A stretch of DNA of 64,000 nt, from positions 1 through 64,000 of the forward strand of contig CAYFMQ010000014.1 in the NCBI GenBank assembly GCA_964344255.1, in the 5' to 3' direction. Positions 16,299-25,268 of this stretch are shown here, in pieces. The position numbers and the translations under genes were made by a program. Origin of the DNA: JAJFIE01 sp964344255. GTDB lineage: Bacteria; Pseudomonadota; Alphaproteobacteria; Rhodospirillales; Casp-alpha2. Position 1 is the first letter of the stretch. Each line of letters starts with the position of its first letter. Under the pieces are notes generated by a model. That model was not told where the DNA came from. It saw nothing but the letters and a program-made list of their open reading frames with translations, and ran no database searches.

Positions 16299-17621
16299 AT
16301 GGCTATTGCCCATACAGATACATCCGGTGAACGCCCTCCTCTGGATCAACTGGTCCGGAGCAACCCCATTCCCACATGGCGTATCCTTGCATGGCCGATC
16401 ATGATTCTGTTGTTGTCCATGATGACGTGGTCCTATTTCGCCGAACTAGAAGAATTTACTGTTGCCGAAGGCGAAGTCGTTCCGCTGGGCAAGGTAAAGG
16501 TCGTGCAGCATCTTGAAGGCGGTATTATCGAAGAGCTGTTCGTCAAGGATGGCGACCTGGTCAAGGAAGGCCAGACTCTGTTGCAGCTGGATCTCGGATC
16601 TGGCGGCACCAACATCGAGGAGCTTCAGGTGCGGCTCGATAGCGCAATGCTGGAAGCTGCCCGTCTTGAGGCCGAAGCAACGGGCGATCCTCTGGAGTTT
16701 CCTGCCGATGCGGCTGAACGCCGCCCTGAAATGGTTGCAACGGAGCGTCAGACATACGAAGCCCGTTTGAGCGAACTTGAATCGTCCCTCGGCGTTCTGC
16801 GCGAACAGGTTAAGCAAAAAGAGCTGGAAGTTGATGAGTTGAACGTCCAACGCGATGCCATCGCCAAGAACCTGACGATTGCCAGGGAACGGTTCGATAT
16901 TTCCGAATCCCTGCTCTCTGAAGGCCTGACCGCGCGCATCGAACACTTGGAGCTTGAGGCCGCTGTTGAAACCCTTGAAGGGGAATTGAGCAATCTGACT
17001 TCGGCCATTCCACGCTCCCGCGCTGCGATTGCTGAGGCACAGGAACGACTGACTGAAGCAGAACTTCGCTTCCGCCGTGAGGCCAAGGAAGAGCTGGGTG
17101 ATGCGCAACAGAACATCGCCCGGGTCAGGGAGCTGCTGACCCAGGCGGCCCAACAGGGCGTTCGGGCGGAAATCAAGAGCCCGACGGACGGCATTGTCCA
17201 GAACATGGTCTACAACACGGTCGGCGGCGTGGTCCGTGCGGGTGAACCGATTATGCAGATTGTCCCCACTGGCGAACAACTGGTTGTCGAGGCGCGCCTT
17301 AACCCGACAGACCGCGGATACGTTGAGCTGGGTCAACGCGCCATGGTGAAGATTTCCACCTATGACTTTGCCCGTTACGGCGGTCTTGACGGCGCCGTCG
17401 TTCAGGTCGCACCTGATTCCAGTACGGATGAAGATGGCGAGCCGTATTTCCGTGTCATTATCGAAACCGAAAAGTCCTATCTGGGCCTGCAGGAAGGCGA
17501 TCTTCCCATTACGCCTGGCATGCAAGCCAGTGTGGACATCCGCACAGGATCACGATCCGTCATGGAATATTTGGTCAAGCCCGTGCTGAAACTGAAGCAC
17601 GAGGCCTTCCGTGAACGCTGA
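16299..17621 (+). CDS. HlyD-family type I secretion adaptor
   Basis: A 440-residue membrane-fusion protein. A cytosolic start of about 27 residues is followed by one membrane segment (28-47), a split lipoyl/barrel-sandwich domain (first half with EGGIIEELFVKDGDLV), a long helical hairpin rich in Glu/Leu/Arg (about 105-285), the second lipoyl half with IKSPTDGIVQNM, and a C-terminal beta-barrel ending in SVMEYLVKPVL, typical of the HlyD/LapC group. It bridges the inner-membrane ABC exporter to an outer-membrane channel. It lies 12 nt after the exporter gene and is followed by a terminator, so the two form a two-gene operon. Confidence 0.92.
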   Translation: MAIAHTDTSGERPPLDQLVRSNPIPTWRILAWPIMILLLSMMTWSYFAELEEFTVAEGEVVPLGKVKVVQHLEGGIIEELFVKDGDLVKEGQTLLQLDLGSGGTNIEELQVRLDSAMLEAARLEAEATGDPLEFPADAAERRPEMVATERQTYEARLSELESSLGVLREQVKQKELEVDELNVQRDAIAKNLTIARERFDISESLLSEGLTARIEHLELEAAVETLEGELSNLTSAIPRSRAAIAEAQERLTEAELRFRREAKEELGDAQQNIARVRELLTQAAQQGVRAEIKSPTDGIVQNMVYNTVGGVVRAGEPIMQIVPTGEQLVVEARLNPTDRGYVELGQRAMVKISTYDFARYGGLDGAVVQVAPDSSTDEDGEPYFRVIIETEKSYLGLQEGDLPITPGMQASVDIRTGSRSVMEYLVKPVLKLKHEAFRER

Positions 17622-17679
17622 TCAATTGCTCCGTTTTTAACCGTAAACAGTGTGCCGCCGCTAACGAATTTCAGGCATG

Positions 17680-17702
17680 ATCACCATCAATGGTGATTTT
17701 TT
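17680..17702 (+). terminator. Terminator of the type I secretion operon
   Basis: ATCACCA (17680-17686) pairs with TGGTGAT (17691-17697) around a TCAA loop and is followed by a T-run to 17702. It lies 58 nt after the adaptor stop. Confidence 0.75.
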
Positions 17703-17709
17703 AAGGCTT

Positions 17710-17737
17710 TTGCAATAAGTTAGCCGTTTACTATACT
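17710..17737 (+). promoter_or_regulatory. Candidate promoter of the stator gene pair
   Basis: TTGCAA (17710-17715) and TATACT (17732-17737) are 16 nt apart, a good match to a housekeeping promoter, immediately after the upstream terminator and 70 nt before the MotA/PomA-like start. Confidence 0.55.
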
Positions 17738-17807
17738 CATTCTGGGATTCGATTCGGTGGCTTCCACTATAAAAACATGCCACCAAGTGAGGGATAGAGG
17801 TTACTAA

Positions 17808-18602
17808 ATGTCGATTGCAACCATTGTTGGTCTGCTTTTAGCTCTCGGGTTGTTTCTATCCGCGATCTTAACATCGACCGACAATTACATGATCTTTTTA
17901 AGCCTTTCGAGCTTCATCATGGTTGTCGGCGGCACCCTTGCGGCGACCTTTATCTCCTATGAGCCCCGCTACGTAATTCTGTCTTTGAAACTTATTTACC
18001 GTATTTTCTTTTCACCGAAAATCGGCCGTAACGTCCTTAAAACTGAAGTCGGCCGTATTATCAAATGGGCCTACACGGTTCAGAAGAACGGCTTGCCAGC
18101 GCTTGAAGGCGAAGCAAAAAAATCCGTCAGGGGGGATCGTTTCCTGAAGTTTGGCGTCGATATGGTCGTCAGTGGCTATACTGGCGATGAAGTGCGCACG
18201 ATCTTGTCGAATACAATCGAAACAACCTATGGCCGGAACACCATCCAGGTTTCCATTTTACGGAATATGGGGGCGGCGGCGCCGGCGTTTGGCATGATCG
18301 GCACCCTGGTCGGGCTTATAATCATGCTGGATAATATGGGCGGCGATCCCAGTGATCTGGGTAAGGGGCTTGCCGTCGCACTGGCAACGACGCTTTATGG
18401 CGTTCTGTTTGCCCGGCTGTTCCTGTTGCCTGTGGCGGATAAGGTCCAGCAACGCGAACAGATCGTGCGGTTCCGCAACATGCTGCTTGCCGAGGGATTG
18501 TCCCTGTTGGCGGAACGCAGAAATCCCCGCTTCATTCAGGATAAAATGAACAGCTACCTTGATCCGGCAATCCACTTCAATATCGACAAAATGAAGGGTT
18601 AG
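17808..18602 (+). CDS. MotA/PomA-family stator subunit
   Basis: A 264-residue protein with four membrane segments, two at the N-terminus (about 3-22 and 30-50) and two around residues 150-210, separated by a basic cytoplasmic loop. The sequence PAFGMIGTLVGLIIML followed by a VALATTLYGVLFA helix is closer to sodium-type PomA than to E. coli MotA. It forms the ion channel of a rotary or energising complex with its MotB partner, whose gene starts 42 nt downstream. No flagellar gene is in the window, so the pair may energise flagella encoded elsewhere or another envelope machine. Confidence 0.85.
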   Translation: MSIATIVGLLLALGLFLSAILTSTDNYMIFLSLSSFIMVVGGTLAATFISYEPRYVILSLKLIYRIFFSPKIGRNVLKTEVGRIIKWAYTVQKNGLPALEGEAKKSVRGDRFLKFGVDMVVSGYTGDEVRTILSNTIETTYGRNTIQVSILRNMGAAAPAFGMIGTLVGLIIMLDNMGGDPSDLGKGLAVALATTLYGVLFARLFLLPVADKVQQREQIVRFRNMLLAEGLSLLAERRNPRFIQDKMNSYLDPAIHFNIDKMKG

Positions 18603-18644
18603 CTAAGCCGACGACGCTTACCATAAGCGCGATGGAGCAACGGC

Positions 18645-19442
18645 ATGAACGACGACGAACAAGACGAAAGTTGGATTTTGACGTATGCCGATGCCATTAC
18701 GCTGCTGATGGCATTCTTCGTCATGTTGCTGACCTTTGCCGAATATGACATTCCGGCTTTTGAGGAAGCCGCCGCCGCCATTGCCAAGGCTGTCGGTAAC
18801 CGCGACGAGACCAGTCCAACTTCCGAGTTGCAGATCATTCTCCAGGACGTTGTGTACAATATGGAAGCCGATCAGGTGGTCACGATCACCAAGGACCGTA
18901 AAGGCCTGATGATCGAACTGGCCGCCAATGCTTTTTTCGTTCCCGGTTCCGCCGATATCAGACCGGAAGCCACGCCTGTGCTTGAAAAGATGGTTCAATC
19001 AATTGCCGCACCCCGATATGACTTCTATCTGATCGAAACAGAAGGCCATACGGATGACGACCCTATCTCGACAGAGAAATTTCCTTCTAACTGGGAATTG
19101 TCCGCCGGCCGGGCATCGACCGTGGTTCGGTTTTTCCATTCGGGCGGCATTCTCCCGCAACGGATGAAGGCCTCAGGTTATGCGGAAACCAGGCCCAAGG
19201 TTGCCAACCGGAACCCTGACGGTACGCCAAACAGGGACAACCAGTCCGTCAACCGGCGCGTCAATATACGGGTGTTCCCCATGTCGCTTGACCAGAAAGC
19301 CGAAATGGAAGCGCTTATCGCCCAGAACGCGGCCATGCAGGCGCAATCAGAAAATATGGCTGTTGAGCCGGAAAATGCCGGATCGTCGACAACGATTGAT
19401 GTCGCGCCGCAACCGGTAACGGAAGGCGCAAGTCAGCAATAA
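18645..19442 (+). CDS. MotB/PomB-family stator subunit with OmpA domain
   Basis: A 265-residue protein with a single N-terminal membrane segment carrying the proton/sodium-binding Asp in WILTYADAITLLMAFF (Asp about residue 17), followed by FAEYD as in PomB-like proteins, a plug region, and an OmpA-type peptidoglycan-binding domain (about 90-225; TEGHTDDDP and a NRRVNIRV end). A 40-residue Gln/Ala/Glu-rich tail follows. It anchors the stator to the cell wall. The pair with the preceding gene is standard; the coupling ion cannot be decided from sequence. Confidence 0.85.
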   Translation: MNDDEQDESWILTYADAITLLMAFFVMLLTFAEYDIPAFEEAAAAIAKAVGNRDETSPTSELQIILQDVVYNMEADQVVTITKDRKGLMIELAANAFFVPGSADIRPEATPVLEKMVQSIAAPRYDFYLIETEGHTDDDPISTEKFPSNWELSAGRASTVVRFFHSGGILPQRMKASGYAETRPKVANRNPDGTPNRDNQSVNRRVNIRVFPMSLDQKAEMEALIAQNAAMQAQSENMAVEPENAGSSTTIDVAPQPVTEGASQQ

Positions 19443-19471
19443 TAGGTAGGAATTGGTTCGCTTGAACGGCA

Positions 19472-20323
19472 CTATGTCATGTCGTCGATAGCATCCAGGT
19501 CGTTCAGGTCGATGGTCATGCCTTCGCGGCTGACGAACGATCCGGGCCATTCTGCATGGGCTTGTTTTGCGATATCGTCCATGAATTCGTCATAGTGATC
19601 CGGGTCGTGGTGGAATATCGCCAGGCGTTTTACATTGGCCATTTTGCAAAGCCGCACCCCTTCATTCCACGTCGAATGGCCCCAGCCTACCTTCGCAGGA
19701 AATTCTTCTTCCGTATAGGTAGAGTCATAAATAACCAGATCGGCATCCTGTATCAGGTCCACGACATTCTGATCCGTTTCACCCGGCACATGTTCTGTAT
19801 CGGTCACGTAAACCATGGACTTCCCGTCATAATCGATGCGATAGGCCGTTGAGCCGTTCGGGTGATTCAGGGGCGCTGTCCTGATATGGATATCCTCATA
19901 CAAGTCAAAGGACTGACCTGCTTTAAAGTCCGTGAATTTTATCTTGGCCGTCATGGCCTCCAGCGGGACAGGAAACATGGGATTGTCCATCTGGGCTGAT
20001 AGGACATCTCTTATACCGCCTTTATCAATCAGGTGCCCGGCCATGATTTCGATCGCCATATCCTTGTTATAGGCAGGCGTGAAAAATGGAAATCCGTTGA
20101 TGTGATCCCAGTGCGTATGGGTCAGCAGGATGTGAAAGTCATGCATACCGGAATTTTGCATCTCGTTGCCAAGCTGGCGGATACCCGTACCGGCATCCAG
20201 GATCAGGCGCTGCCCATTGACGACCACTTCAATACAGCTTGTATTCCCGCCATATTTCATATGGTTCGTCGATGCACAGGCGATACTTCCACGTACGCCC
20301 CAGAATTTGACAAGAAATGTCAT
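19472..20323 (-). CDS. MBL-fold metallo-hydrolase
   Basis: A 283-residue metallo-beta-lactamase-fold hydrolase. The metal-binding motif is HTHWDH (about 69-74), with further ligands in the Asp of VTDTEH and the His of IFHHDPDH near the C-terminus. The start FLVKFWGVRGSIA with GGNTSCIEV is typical of the PhnP/cyclic-phosphodiesterase-like subgroup, so phosphodiester cleavage is the favoured but unproven activity. It converges with the MotB-like gene. No membrane or signal segment is visible. Confidence 0.85.
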   Translation of the reverse strand: MTFLVKFWGVRGSIACASTNHMKYGGNTSCIEVVVNGQRLILDAGTGIRQLGNEMQNSGMHDFHILLTHTHWDHINGFPFFTPAYNKDMAIEIMAGHLIDKGGIRDVLSAQMDNPMFPVPLEAMTAKIKFTDFKAGQSFDLYEDIHIRTAPLNHPNGSTAYRIDYDGKSMVYVTDTEHVPGETDQNVVDLIQDADLVIYDSTYTEEEFPAKVGWGHSTWNEGVRLCKMANVKRLAIFHHDPDHYDEFMDDIAKQAHAEWPGSFVSREGMTIDLNDLDAIDDMT

Positions 20324-20497
20324 AAACCAGTCTCATAAAAATTATCGTGATTTACCATGAACCTGCCCGACGAATGTGACAGGCAACTTACGGAAAATCC
20401 ACATATATCATAATAGTTGTTTTATTGATCCCCGCTGTCCAGCATTTGATTCACGCCAGACGTATAAACTCTGTCCCCTGTTCTTACGTTCATCCCC

Positions 20498-21256
20498 TTA
20501 TTCCCCTGACAGCCAGATACGCGTTCCGATATCCAATCCCAGTACTTTATCTGCTCGCCCCCCATTGACGGCAATTTCGATCAAACCGCTTGAGTTTTCA
20601 TACCAGAAAGCGCTCCCAGGTGAAACATCTGAAAAGGTTTTAGCCCTTGGAATACTCAAATCCTCACTGTTTTCCATATGGATATACTGGTTTTCATTAA
20701 CAACAGATATACGAAGCCCGGAAACAGCATTGCCGTAGCTGTCGATATAAACGATTTCGCTCAGATCGTCAGGCCAGGGGTAATGACTGACATCGGCATT
20801 GCGTATCAAAATCCCGGCGCCGGCCTGCTTTGGTCCCTGCCCTGACGCCAAACCGGCCGCCGCCGGCGCGAAAATATCCCTGCCGTGGAAGGTATCCGAC
20901 GCTTCTTCGGTCGGCAGGCCGATTCGCCAAACCGTGACATTTTCCGCGCGCCGCATGACGATTTCAAACAGGCCGTTATCAGGGCCGACATACCAGTTTC
21001 CGTCGGCATTGACCATTAATCCGTCCCGGTCGCTGCCGACACCGGGATCGACGATGGAGAGAAAGACAGTCCCCTCAGGAAAGGCACCGACACTCGAATA
21101 GGATGACAGCAGGTAGGATGAGGTTCTGGGATCAAACGCTGGCGCATCGCATAACAGATCGACAACGGGCTCTGTCGGCGCTCTTTCATGCAGGACGGCT
21201 TTCATTTGCCCCACATAGGGGCCATGGATACCGAAATCCGTGAACAGGACGATCAT
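20498..21256 (-). CDS. S-adenosyl-L-methionine hydroxide adenosyltransferase
   Basis: A 252-residue member of the DUF62 fluorinase/chlorinase-like family. It has the conserved FTDFG start, VDPGVGS, GPDNG and the HGRDIFAPAA motif whose His-Arg-Asp side chains activate water in the hydrolytic members. Known members split SAM with water into adenosine and methionine; there is no sign of the halogenase loop, so hydroxide transfer is preferred. It is transcribed away from the lipoprotein gene at 21439, with a 182-nt shared upstream region. Confidence 0.88.
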   Translation of the reverse strand: MIVLFTDFGIHGPYVGQMKAVLHERAPTEPVVDLLCDAPAFDPRTSSYLLSSYSSVGAFPEGTVFLSIVDPGVGSDRDGLMVNADGNWYVGPDNGLFEIVMRRAENVTVWRIGLPTEEASDTFHGRDIFAPAAAGLASGQGPKQAGAGILIRNADVSHYPWPDDLSEIVYIDSYGNAVSGLRISVVNENQYIHMENSEDLSIPRAKTFSDVSPGSAFWYENSSGLIEIAVNGGRADKVLGLDIGTRIWLSGE

Positions 21257-21438
21257 CTGGCGGAAATACCTCCATTTGCCAGGAACCAGGAAGGCAAAAT
21301 GTAATCAACCATTTTTCGCCATCTTTCCGTGCTAATTGACGCTGTTATGGTAACGGAAATGTCGTAAGGTATAATCAAATTATTCTTTTTTCTGAAAGAA
21401 TTATGATTTGTATGAACCATGCTTGTAACAGGGAACAT

Positions 21439-22056
21439 ATGACCAGATCATTGAAACTGCCTGTCCTGATTGCCGTCATCGGTATCCTGGTAAGTGGATG
21501 CTATATGCCCGTCCGCTTTGATGCGGAAATGGAAGTTACGCGCGCGGGATACTACAAGATTATCTTTGACGGTTACCTTGCCAAGGTTCCCTTCTACGAT
21601 GACATCAGACAACGCAAGCTGACCATAACCGAGGAGAGGGAAAAAGCTGAACTCTACCTCAAGGATTTGAGCCGTGATAAGAGCATGACAAGCGTGGAAT
21701 ACATCAAGCAGGGCATCTACCGGGCGCATTGGGAGAAAGAAGGCGACATCCTGCAGGACAAGTTCATCACCTTCATCCGGCGCAATGAAAACATGATGAG
21801 CCTGCGTTACGTAAAGAAGGACGGCACGGTCCTGCTTGCCGGCGCAACCATCGGACCGGAACAGAAAAAGCAACTGGCCGGTATCGGGCTTGAGATGGTT
21901 GGCGAACTGCGCCTGATAACGGACGCTAAGGTGATCAGCCATAATGCAACCGAATTCAAGGAATGGCCGTCAACCGGACCTCGGTTCTATATGTATATCT
22001 GGCGGTTGAACAATCTCTTTGCGCCCTCACCCAAGCTGGCGATCAAGTTGCACTAG
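21439..22056 (+). CDS. Putative lipoprotein of unknown function
   Basis: About 205 residues from the ATG at 21439, which follows AGGGA at 6 nt; the longer start at 21403 would add a non-signal leader. The N-terminus is a lipoprotein signal (LPVLIAVIGILVSGC) with the lipid-accepting Cys at residue 21. The mature part is mixed alpha/beta, charged, with no family I recognise. Its final codons abut a composite palindromic element that begins at the stop codon. It converges with an oxidoreductase gene behind a shared terminator. Confidence 0.75.
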   Translation: MTRSLKLPVLIAVIGILVSGCYMPVRFDAEMEVTRAGYYKIIFDGYLAKVPFYDDIRQRKLTITEEREKAELYLKDLSRDKSMTSVEYIKQGIYRAHWEKEGDILQDKFITFIRRNENMMSLRYVKKDGTVLLAGATIGPEQKKQLAGIGLEMVGELRLITDAKVISHNATEFKEWPSTGPRFYMYIWRLNNLFAPSPKLAIKLH

Positions 22057-22194
22057 ATCAGATCACATATAGATGGAAGCGCTGCTCGCTACATCTAAAT
22101 GTGTGAATCCGATCGATATCAATAACTCAGAGCAGAGGCACATGTTTTATTGAATCACAAAGTGATTTCAACAAAACATAACCTGCTCTGATCC
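22057..22194. repeat. Composite double palindromic intergenic element
   Basis: Two long imperfect palindromes lie side by side. The left one (22057-22115) nests GATC..TCACA/TGTGA..GATC, CACAT/ATGTG, TAGATG/CATCTA and AGCG/CGCT arms. The right one (22128-22190) pairs CAGAGCAG with CTGCTCTG, ATGTTTT with AAAACAT and TTGAATCAC with GTGATTTCAA across a 2-3 nt centre. It starts right at the stop codon of the lipoprotein gene. Its organisation is like dispersed palindromic repeat units; no second copy is present in this window. Confidence 0.65.
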
Positions 22195-22221
22195 GGGATT
22201 ATTCCATTACCGCAGGAAAAG

Positions 22222-22254
22222 AAAAAAGGCAGGGATAAACCCTGCCTTTCTTTT
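22222..22254. terminator. Bidirectional terminator
   Basis: A 10-bp stem (AAAGGCAGGG at 22225-22234 with CCCTGCCTTT at 22240-22249) and a 5-nt loop, with an A-run before and T-rich sequence after. It sits between two convergent genes and suits both. Confidence 0.88.
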
Positions 22255-22274
22255 GTTTGTCTGCGTTTAAGAGA

Positions 22275-23135
22275 TCAGCGAATGCGCGTGATCAGGCTCG
22301 ACGTGTCATAGCGGTTGCCGCCGGCCAGCTGAACATCGGCGTAGAACTGATCCACCAGCGCCGTAACCGGCAGACGCGCACCGTTTGAATTGGCTTCTTC
22401 CAGCGCAATGCCCAGATCCTTGCGCATCCAGTCGACAGCGAAGCCATGCTCGAAATGATCGTCGATCATGGTTTCGTAACGGTTTTCCATCTGCCAGGAG
22501 CCGGCCGCGCCCTTTGAGATTACTTCGATGACGGCCTTCATATCGAGGCCGGCGCGCATGCCGAAAGCAATACCTTCCGACAGGCCCTGAACCAGGCCGG
22601 CGATGCAGATCTGGTTGACCATCTTGGCGAGCTGGCCGCTACCAACCTCGCCCAGCAGCTTGTGCATGCGGGCATAGCATTCGAGGGCGGGTGTGGCCTT
22701 GTCATAGGTTGCCTGATCGCCACCGATCATAATGGTGAGGACGCCGTTTTCCGCGCCTGCCTGGCCGCCGGAAACGGGGGCATCAATAAACCCGACGCCT
22801 TGCTCCTTGGCCTTGGCGTAAACTTCCCGAGCAACATGGGCGGATGCCGTGGTGTGATCGACGAGCACGGCGCCTTCGTTCATGCCGGCGAGAACGCCGT
22901 CATCGCCATAGGTAACGCCGCGCACGTCATCGTCGTTGCCGACGCACATACAGACAATGTCCGCGCCCTTGGCTGCTTCAGCCGGGGTTTCCGCAAAAGA
23001 ACCGCCGTGCTCTTCCGCCCATTTCTGGGCTTTCGCCGTGGTGCGGTTGTAGACCGTGACCTCGTGGCCGCCTTTTGCCAGGTGTCCGGCCATGGGATAG
23101 CCCATAACGCCGAGACCGATAAATGCCAACTTCAT
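22275..23135 (-). CDS. NAD(P)-dependent beta-hydroxyacid dehydrogenase family
   Basis: A 286-residue member of the 3-hydroxyisobutyrate dehydrogenase / tartronate semialdehyde reductase family. The Rossmann fold starts with FIGLGVMGYPMAGHL (GxGxxG), the substrate-binding loop is DAPVSGGQAGA (about 119-128), and the catalytic Lys171 lies in KMVNQ. It reversibly oxidises a short beta-hydroxyacid. The exact substrate cannot be assigned; no neighbouring glyoxylate or valine pathway genes are present. It is monocistronic or followed only by the shared terminator. Confidence 0.88.
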   Translation of the reverse strand: MKLAFIGLGVMGYPMAGHLAKGGHEVTVYNRTTAKAQKWAEEHGGSFAETPAEAAKGADIVCMCVGNDDDVRGVTYGDDGVLAGMNEGAVLVDHTTASAHVAREVYAKAKEQGVGFIDAPVSGGQAGAENGVLTIMIGGDQATYDKATPALECYARMHKLLGEVGSGQLAKMVNQICIAGLVQGLSEGIAFGMRAGLDMKAVIEVISKGAAGSWQMENRYETMIDDHFEHGFAVDWMRKDLGIALEEANSNGARLPVTALVDQFYADVQLAGGNRYDTSSLITRIR

Positions 23136-23246
23136 GTCTTAATGTCCTTAATATTATGGTTAACCTGATTGTTCGGGTGGCGCACCATACCCGCCTGTGC
23201 CCGGATGATCAAATACCGGATGTTCAAAATACGGTCAAAACCGGCT

Positions 23247-24062
23247 TCAAACCCAGAGCAGGTCATGGATACGTTTCCAGGCCGCCTCGTCGGGAGCGAC
23301 CAACAGGTGTTTTCGGTGAATGCCGCCTGTCGCGTCATAGGGTGATCCGTCTTCCAGAAAAGCGGCATGGTATCCGGCTTCCTGAGCGATCAGGACGCCT
23401 GGTGCGTGATCCCAGGGTTTCAGGTTGACGCCGTACTGAACGAATTGCAGCGTTCCCAGAGCGAGATCCATGTATTCCCTGCCGCATGTGCGGTAGCGTT
23501 TGACCCTCTGGGGAACTTTTGCAGATTTGTCATCTGAGAGACTGTCCAGGCGTTTCGACATTTTCGTGCCTAGCGAACCGGCCAGCTTGCTGATCGATAT
23601 ACCCTGCCCCGCAGCGTAAAGCCGTTTGCCGTTGGTGTAGGCGCCATTTCCCTTGAGGGCGGAAACCATGCTGTCCGAAACAGGGTCGTAAATCCAACCG
23701 CCTATCGTTTCCCGGTCCAGGCGATAGGCGACCATGACGGCAAAGCATTTGTGCCTTCTGGAAAAGTTACCTGTTCCGTCGATGGGATCGACAACCCAGA
23801 CCGGTCCGTCCGTGTCCATCAGGTCCATCAGGGCGTGGTTATCCTCGTAACATTCCTCGCCAAGAAACTTTGAATCAGGGACGAGGGCGCACAGTTCATC
23901 GGACAGGAGGTTTTCCGCGGCGATATCCACTTCCGTCACCAGCTCGCCGGGGCGTTTTTCAAAGACATGGCTGTCTTCCAGCGCGTGGAATCCGGGCATG
24001 ATGATGCGTTCTGAAACCGCGCGGATAATGGCCTCGACGGCCTCCTGATCGGGAATGGTCAT
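23247..24062 (-). CDS. Inositol monophosphatase family protein
   Basis: A 271-residue lithium-sensitive-type phosphatase. The metal sites are visible as GEECYED (Glu in the GEE motif), VVDPIDGTGNF (Asp, Asp) and KPWDHAPG (Asp). Family members remove phosphate from inositol-1-phosphate, fructose-1,6-bisphosphate or related sugar phosphates, or hydrolyse PAP; the substrate here is open. It lies 11 nt downstream of the small RHH-like gene and likely shares its transcript. Confidence 0.88.
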   Translation of the reverse strand: MTIPDQEAVEAIIRAVSERIIMPGFHALEDSHVFEKRPGELVTEVDIAAENLLSDELCALVPDSKFLGEECYEDNHALMDLMDTDGPVWVVDPIDGTGNFSRRHKCFAVMVAYRLDRETIGGWIYDPVSDSMVSALKGNGAYTNGKRLYAAGQGISISKLAGSLGTKMSKRLDSLSDDKSAKVPQRVKRYRTCGREYMDLALGTLQFVQYGVNLKPWDHAPGVLIAQEAGYHAAFLEDGSPYDATGGIHRKHLLVAPDEAAWKRIHDLLWV

Positions 24063-24073
24063 GAATGCTGCGC

Positions 24074-24328
24074 CTAACGTGAACGATGATATTCTTCGGC
24101 AAGTTCCGCCAGCAGGCGCGCCGTGTCGGGGCTGTAATCCGCCCGCTCCATCAATCTGTCGCCCAGGAAACAGGCAAAGGCAACGGCATCGCCTTTTCCT
24201 GAAAGATTGTATGTGCGGGCCAGCATATCGAGGGAGTCATGCACGTCGTTGGCCGCCATGACATTCAACTGCCGTTTTTCACCACGATGGCGATCGCGCC
24301 ACCGTTTCTGGTTTTTTGCCGTGGCCAT
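24074..24328 (-). CDS. Small basic protein, possible ribbon-helix-helix
   Basis: 84 residues. The start is strongly basic (KNQKRWRDRHRGEKR), followed by a short strand-like RQLNVMA and two helices (DVHDSLDMLARTYN and KGDAVAFACFLGDRLME), a pattern compatible with a ribbon-helix-helix DNA-binding fold. The fold call is inferred from pattern only. It is 11 nt upstream of the IMPase gene, so it may belong to that operon; a regulatory role is possible but not shown. Confidence 0.65.
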   Translation of the reverse strand: MATAKNQKRWRDRHRGEKRQLNVMAANDVHDSLDMLARTYNLSGKGDAVAFACFLGDRLMERADYSPDTARLLAELAEEYHRSR

Positions 24329-24401
24329 GGTTCGGGCCTTTCCACCGAGAAAGCATCAAAGGGAAAATTCTACTAGTAGAATAATGCCCCGAATAGTCTC
24401 C

Positions 24402-25181
24402 CTACTCAAGCGCCACCTTGTATTCCTGAATGGTATTACCGCCATCGACAACGATGAGCTGGCCGTTGACGTAGCTGGCTTCCTCGCTGGCCAGGAAGAC
24501 GGCGACATGGCCGATCTCATCCGGCGTGCCGGGACGTCCGGCAGGAGTGTATCCACCGGCAACGATTTCCCCCTCGCCGCTGGATTCCGTTTCGATCCAG
24601 CCGGGTCCGATACAGTTGACCGTGACGTTATGCGGCCCAGCCTCGATGGCGAGTGACCGTGCCATGCCCAGCATACCGGCTTTTGCGGCGCCGTAGACGG
24701 CGCTACCCGGAATGCCAACGACAGGCCCGGTGACCGAGGACATCTGGACGATCCGTCCATAGCCCCGCGCCATCATGCCGGGCAGCACGCTGCGGGTTAC
24801 CAGGAAGGCGCTGGTCAGATTGATGTCGATGCCGTAGTGCCAGCCCTCATCGGATGTTTGATGCAAGGGCGCGGATGGTTCGTCCCGCCCGACCTGCACC
24901 ATGCCGGCATTGTTGACGACGATGTCGATGGGCCCGAGAGCGGCTTCAACGTCCGAGATCAGTGAGGTCACCGCGTTGGTTTCGGTCAGGTCGGCGGCCT
25001 TGGCGAACCCCGTCTCTGCCGTACAATCGAGTTCGTCGAGCCGCTCGAATATCCTATCCGTGGTCGAGGTGATGGCGACCTTTGCACCGGCTTGCCTTAA
25101 TAACCTGGCGCAGGCGAAACCGATACCGCCCTTGCTGCCCGCACCGGTTACCAGCGCCACTCTTCCGTTTACGCCCGCCAT
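24402..25181 (-). CDS. SDR-family oxidoreductase
   Basis: 259 residues from the ATG at 25181, preceded by a perfect AAGGAGG ribosome-binding site that lies inside the longer TTG-started frame, so the internal start is clear. Classical short-chain dehydrogenase features: the nucleotide-binding TGAGSKGGIG, NNAG, the catalytic Ser in MSSVTG, and YGAAK with catalytic Tyr and Lys. The end INxPGWI-type loop and VNGQLIVVDGG are typical of 3-oxoacyl-reductase-like members. Substrate unknown. Transcribed divergently from the acyltransferase gene. Confidence 0.9.
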   Translation of the reverse strand: MAGVNGRVALVTGAGSKGGIGFACARLLRQAGAKVAITSTTDRIFERLDELDCTAETGFAKAADLTETNAVTSLISDVEAALGPIDIVVNNAGMVQVGRDEPSAPLHQTSDEGWHYGIDINLTSAFLVTRSVLPGMMARGYGRIVQMSSVTGPVVGIPGSAVYGAAKAGMLGMARSLAIEAGPHNVTVNCIGPGWIETESSGEGEIVAGGYTPAGRPGTPDEIGHVAVFLASEEASYVNGQLIVVDGGNTIQEYKVALE

Positions 25182-25268
25182 GTTATCCTCCTTCAAGGCT
25201 TTTCTGGTGTGATATCGTTTCTGTTATAGCCCCTTGCCCACGGGACGGAAAACCGCCATATGTGAGAT

